Origin: Rickettsiaceae bacterium
GTDB lineage: Bacteria > Pseudomonadota > Alphaproteobacteria > Rickettsiales > Rickettsiaceae
DNA: 6,787 nucleotides
Direction: 5' to 3'
Assembly: GCA_028372485.1 (NCBI GenBank)
Contig: JAOMYS010000053.1
Location: forward strand, 1-6,787
Shown: in pieces, positions 5,629 through 6,787 of the stretch
How positions within the stretch are numbered: the stretch's first letter is position 1
How the letters are laid out: each line of letters begins with the position of its first letter
Program-made: the position numbers and the translations under genes
The notes under the pieces: generated by a model
Told to the model about the DNA's origin: nothing
Seen by the model: only the letters and a program-made list of their open reading frames with translations
The model's database searches: none

Positions 5629-6787
5629 CTATAATTTATTAACAGAATATAGAGATTTCTTTACCACCTCAACATCACTAAACTTGATTATTTTACTACC
5701 AATAATTTGATAATCTTCATGCCCTTTACCAGCAACAAGCAATATATCATCCTTCTGCATCTTAGTAGCAATGGTATCTGATATCGCATTACCTCTATCT
5801 GGAATTTCAACAATATGGGATTTTATATTATCATCCTCCATACCATCTATTATCTCTTTGCGTATCTTGCTGCTATCTTCTGTTCTTGAGTTATCATCAG
5901 TGATGATAACGTGGTCTGCAATCTTTGATGCAACTTTTCCCATTATAGGTCTTTTTTTTGCGTCCCTATCACCGCCACATCCAAAAATAACAAATAAATC
6001 ACCACTTGCTTTTTTTACCTTCTGAAGTTCAAGTAAAGAACTCTCGAGTGCATCTGGAGTATGAGCGTAATCAATAAATATTTGGTATTCATGACTAGCA
6101 TTTGTCACCCGCTCTAATCTCCCTTTGACAGATCTAAGCTTTGGTAAAACATTAATAATTTTCTCAAAATCTATATTATCAATATTAAGGTTATAAACCA
6201 ATTTTGCTGCTATTAGTATGTTTGTCGCTTGAAAGGATCCGATAATATCGGTGTTAAACTGATATTGTTTGCCATCAAACTCACATTCTATTTCTTGCCC
6301 ATCTATTGATGTATCACAGCGAATGATCCTTACATCACCATTCTTACCAACAGCGCTATATGATATGCTGTTCTTATCAAGAAAATCCTTTATATAATCA
6401 ACACTCATCATTTCTGAATTAATCACTGCTTCACCATTTTGTGATAAATTCCTAGTAAAAAGAACAAGCTTTGTATGAAGGTATTCATCCATGTTTTTAT
6501 GGTAATCTAGATGGTCTTGCGAAAAGCTCACAAAAGCTGCTGTACCTACTTTAACATCACCTATCCTATATTGATCAATGCCATGGCTTGAAGCTTCAAA
6601 TGCTACATTATCAATACTTCTGTCCTTAAGTACCTGTAGAATTTTCCTGAATTTTATAGGATCTGCAGTAGTCAAACCACTAATGTCTGGAAAGCTCTTG
6701 TCAATTTCACAAGTAGCATCAATGCCAAGTGTGCCAATTGATGCGCTGGAACATCCAAGCAAAGTCAATATCTGATGGACACAGGAT
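5629..6787 (-). CDS. murE: UDP-MurNAc-dipeptide--diamino acid ligase MurE (5' end outside window)
   Basis: MurE adds the third residue, meso-diaminopimelate in most Gram-negatives, to UDP-MurNAc-L-Ala-D-Glu. The reading frame is open through the right edge, so the gene is truncated by the window and not broken. A TTG at 6768 would be a false start because the family alignment continues upstream (SCVHQILTLLG). The missing part, roughly the first 110 residues, includes the P-loop. Motifs seen are ASSHG (about 6581-6595), SQDHLDYH, GRLERV, DYAHTPDA (6049-6072), FGCGGDRD (5962-5985) and AGKGHE (5716-5733). The specificity motif, normally DNPR for diaminopimelate, reads DNSR (5884-5895). An 8-T run at 5952-5959 is in frame. 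The gene precedes murF by 12 nt in the same operon. Confidence 0.95.
   Translation of the reverse strand, partial: SCVHQILTLLGCSSASIGTLGIDATCEIDKSFPDISGLTTADPIKFRKILQVLKDRSIDNVAFEASSHGIDQYRIGDVKVGTAAFVSFSQDHLDYHKNMDEYLHTKLVLFTRNLSQNGEAVINSEMMSVDYIKDFLDKNSISYSAVGKNGDVRIIRCDTSIDGQEIECEFDGKQYQFNTDIIGSFQATNILIAAKLVYNLNIDNIDFEKIINVLPKLRSVKGRLERVTNASHEYQIFIDYAHTPDALESSLLELQKVKKASGDLFVIFGCGGDRDAKKRPIMGKVASKIADHVIITDDNSRTEDSSKIRKEIIDGMEDDNIKSHIVEIPDRGNAISDTIATKMQKDDILLVAGKGHEDYQIIGSKIIKFSDVEVVKKSLYSVNKL

Noticed and set aside
5952..5959. Possible frameshift at an 8-base T run in murE
   Set aside because: The frame reads correctly through it (DAKKRP), matching the family, so there is no disruption.
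5771..6025. Plus-strand open frame of 84 codons opposite murE
   Set aside because: It is antisense to strongly conserved MurE motifs (FGCGGDRD, DNSR), has no recognisable family and no ribosome binding site context; it is a shadow frame.
6578..6775. Plus-strand open frame of 65 codons opposite the 5' part of murE
   Set aside because: It lies wholly antisense to conserved MurE sequence and shows no independent coding evidence.

Overview
This AT-rich window has the look of a Rickettsiales-type alphaproteobacterium, probably a Rickettsiaceae-like intracellular bacterium. The evidence is the base composition, the MurE-MurF-MraY block with rickettsia-like MraY and MurE sequence, a stand-alone patatin phospholipase of the kind rickettsiae use, and intergenic palindromic repeats that resemble Rickettsia palindromic elements in style. 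The assignment is inferred from protein and repeat character, not from a search; a related endosymbiont genus is equally possible.

Layout. Positions 1-360 contain no convincing gene. They hold a small family of degenerate palindromic repeats with TTCCGTA/TACGGAA arms, plus a compact palindromic cluster at 266-304. Positions 361-559 carry two tRNA genes on the minus strand, tRNA-Arg(ACG) and tRNA-Asn(GTT), both with encoded CCA, and a plausible promoter upstream of tRNA-Asn. Positions 560-785 are a 226-bp intergenic region. It has three ACCTAAA motifs in mixed orientation and, directly against the next gene, a perfect 50-bp palindrome (737-786) with no spacer that includes the first base of the start codon.

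On the plus strand follow a patatin-like phospholipase (786-1859) with an intact Ser/Asp dyad and a beta-class carbonic anhydrase (1929-2561) with all zinc ligands. On the minus strand, reading leftward from the right edge, are murE (5' end cut by the window), murF, mraY and a RimJ/RimL-type GNAT acetyltransferase. They are packed with 12 nt between murE and murF, an 11-nt overlap between murF and mraY, and 14 nt between mraY and the acetyltransferase, so they look like one operon. The carbonic anhydrase and acetyltransferase genes meet tail to tail with one base between their stop codons.

How the genes fit together. MurE and MurF add meso-diaminopimelate (predicted) and D-Ala-D-Ala to the cytoplasmic UDP-MurNAc peptide, and MraY transfers the product to undecaprenyl phosphate to form lipid I. 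This implies that the organism makes peptidoglycan precursor. The patatin and carbonic anhydrase are a separate same-strand pair that looks accessory. The most unusual features are the perfect palindrome at the patatin start and the inverted repeat family beside the tRNAs. I see no complete new defence or mobile system in the window.
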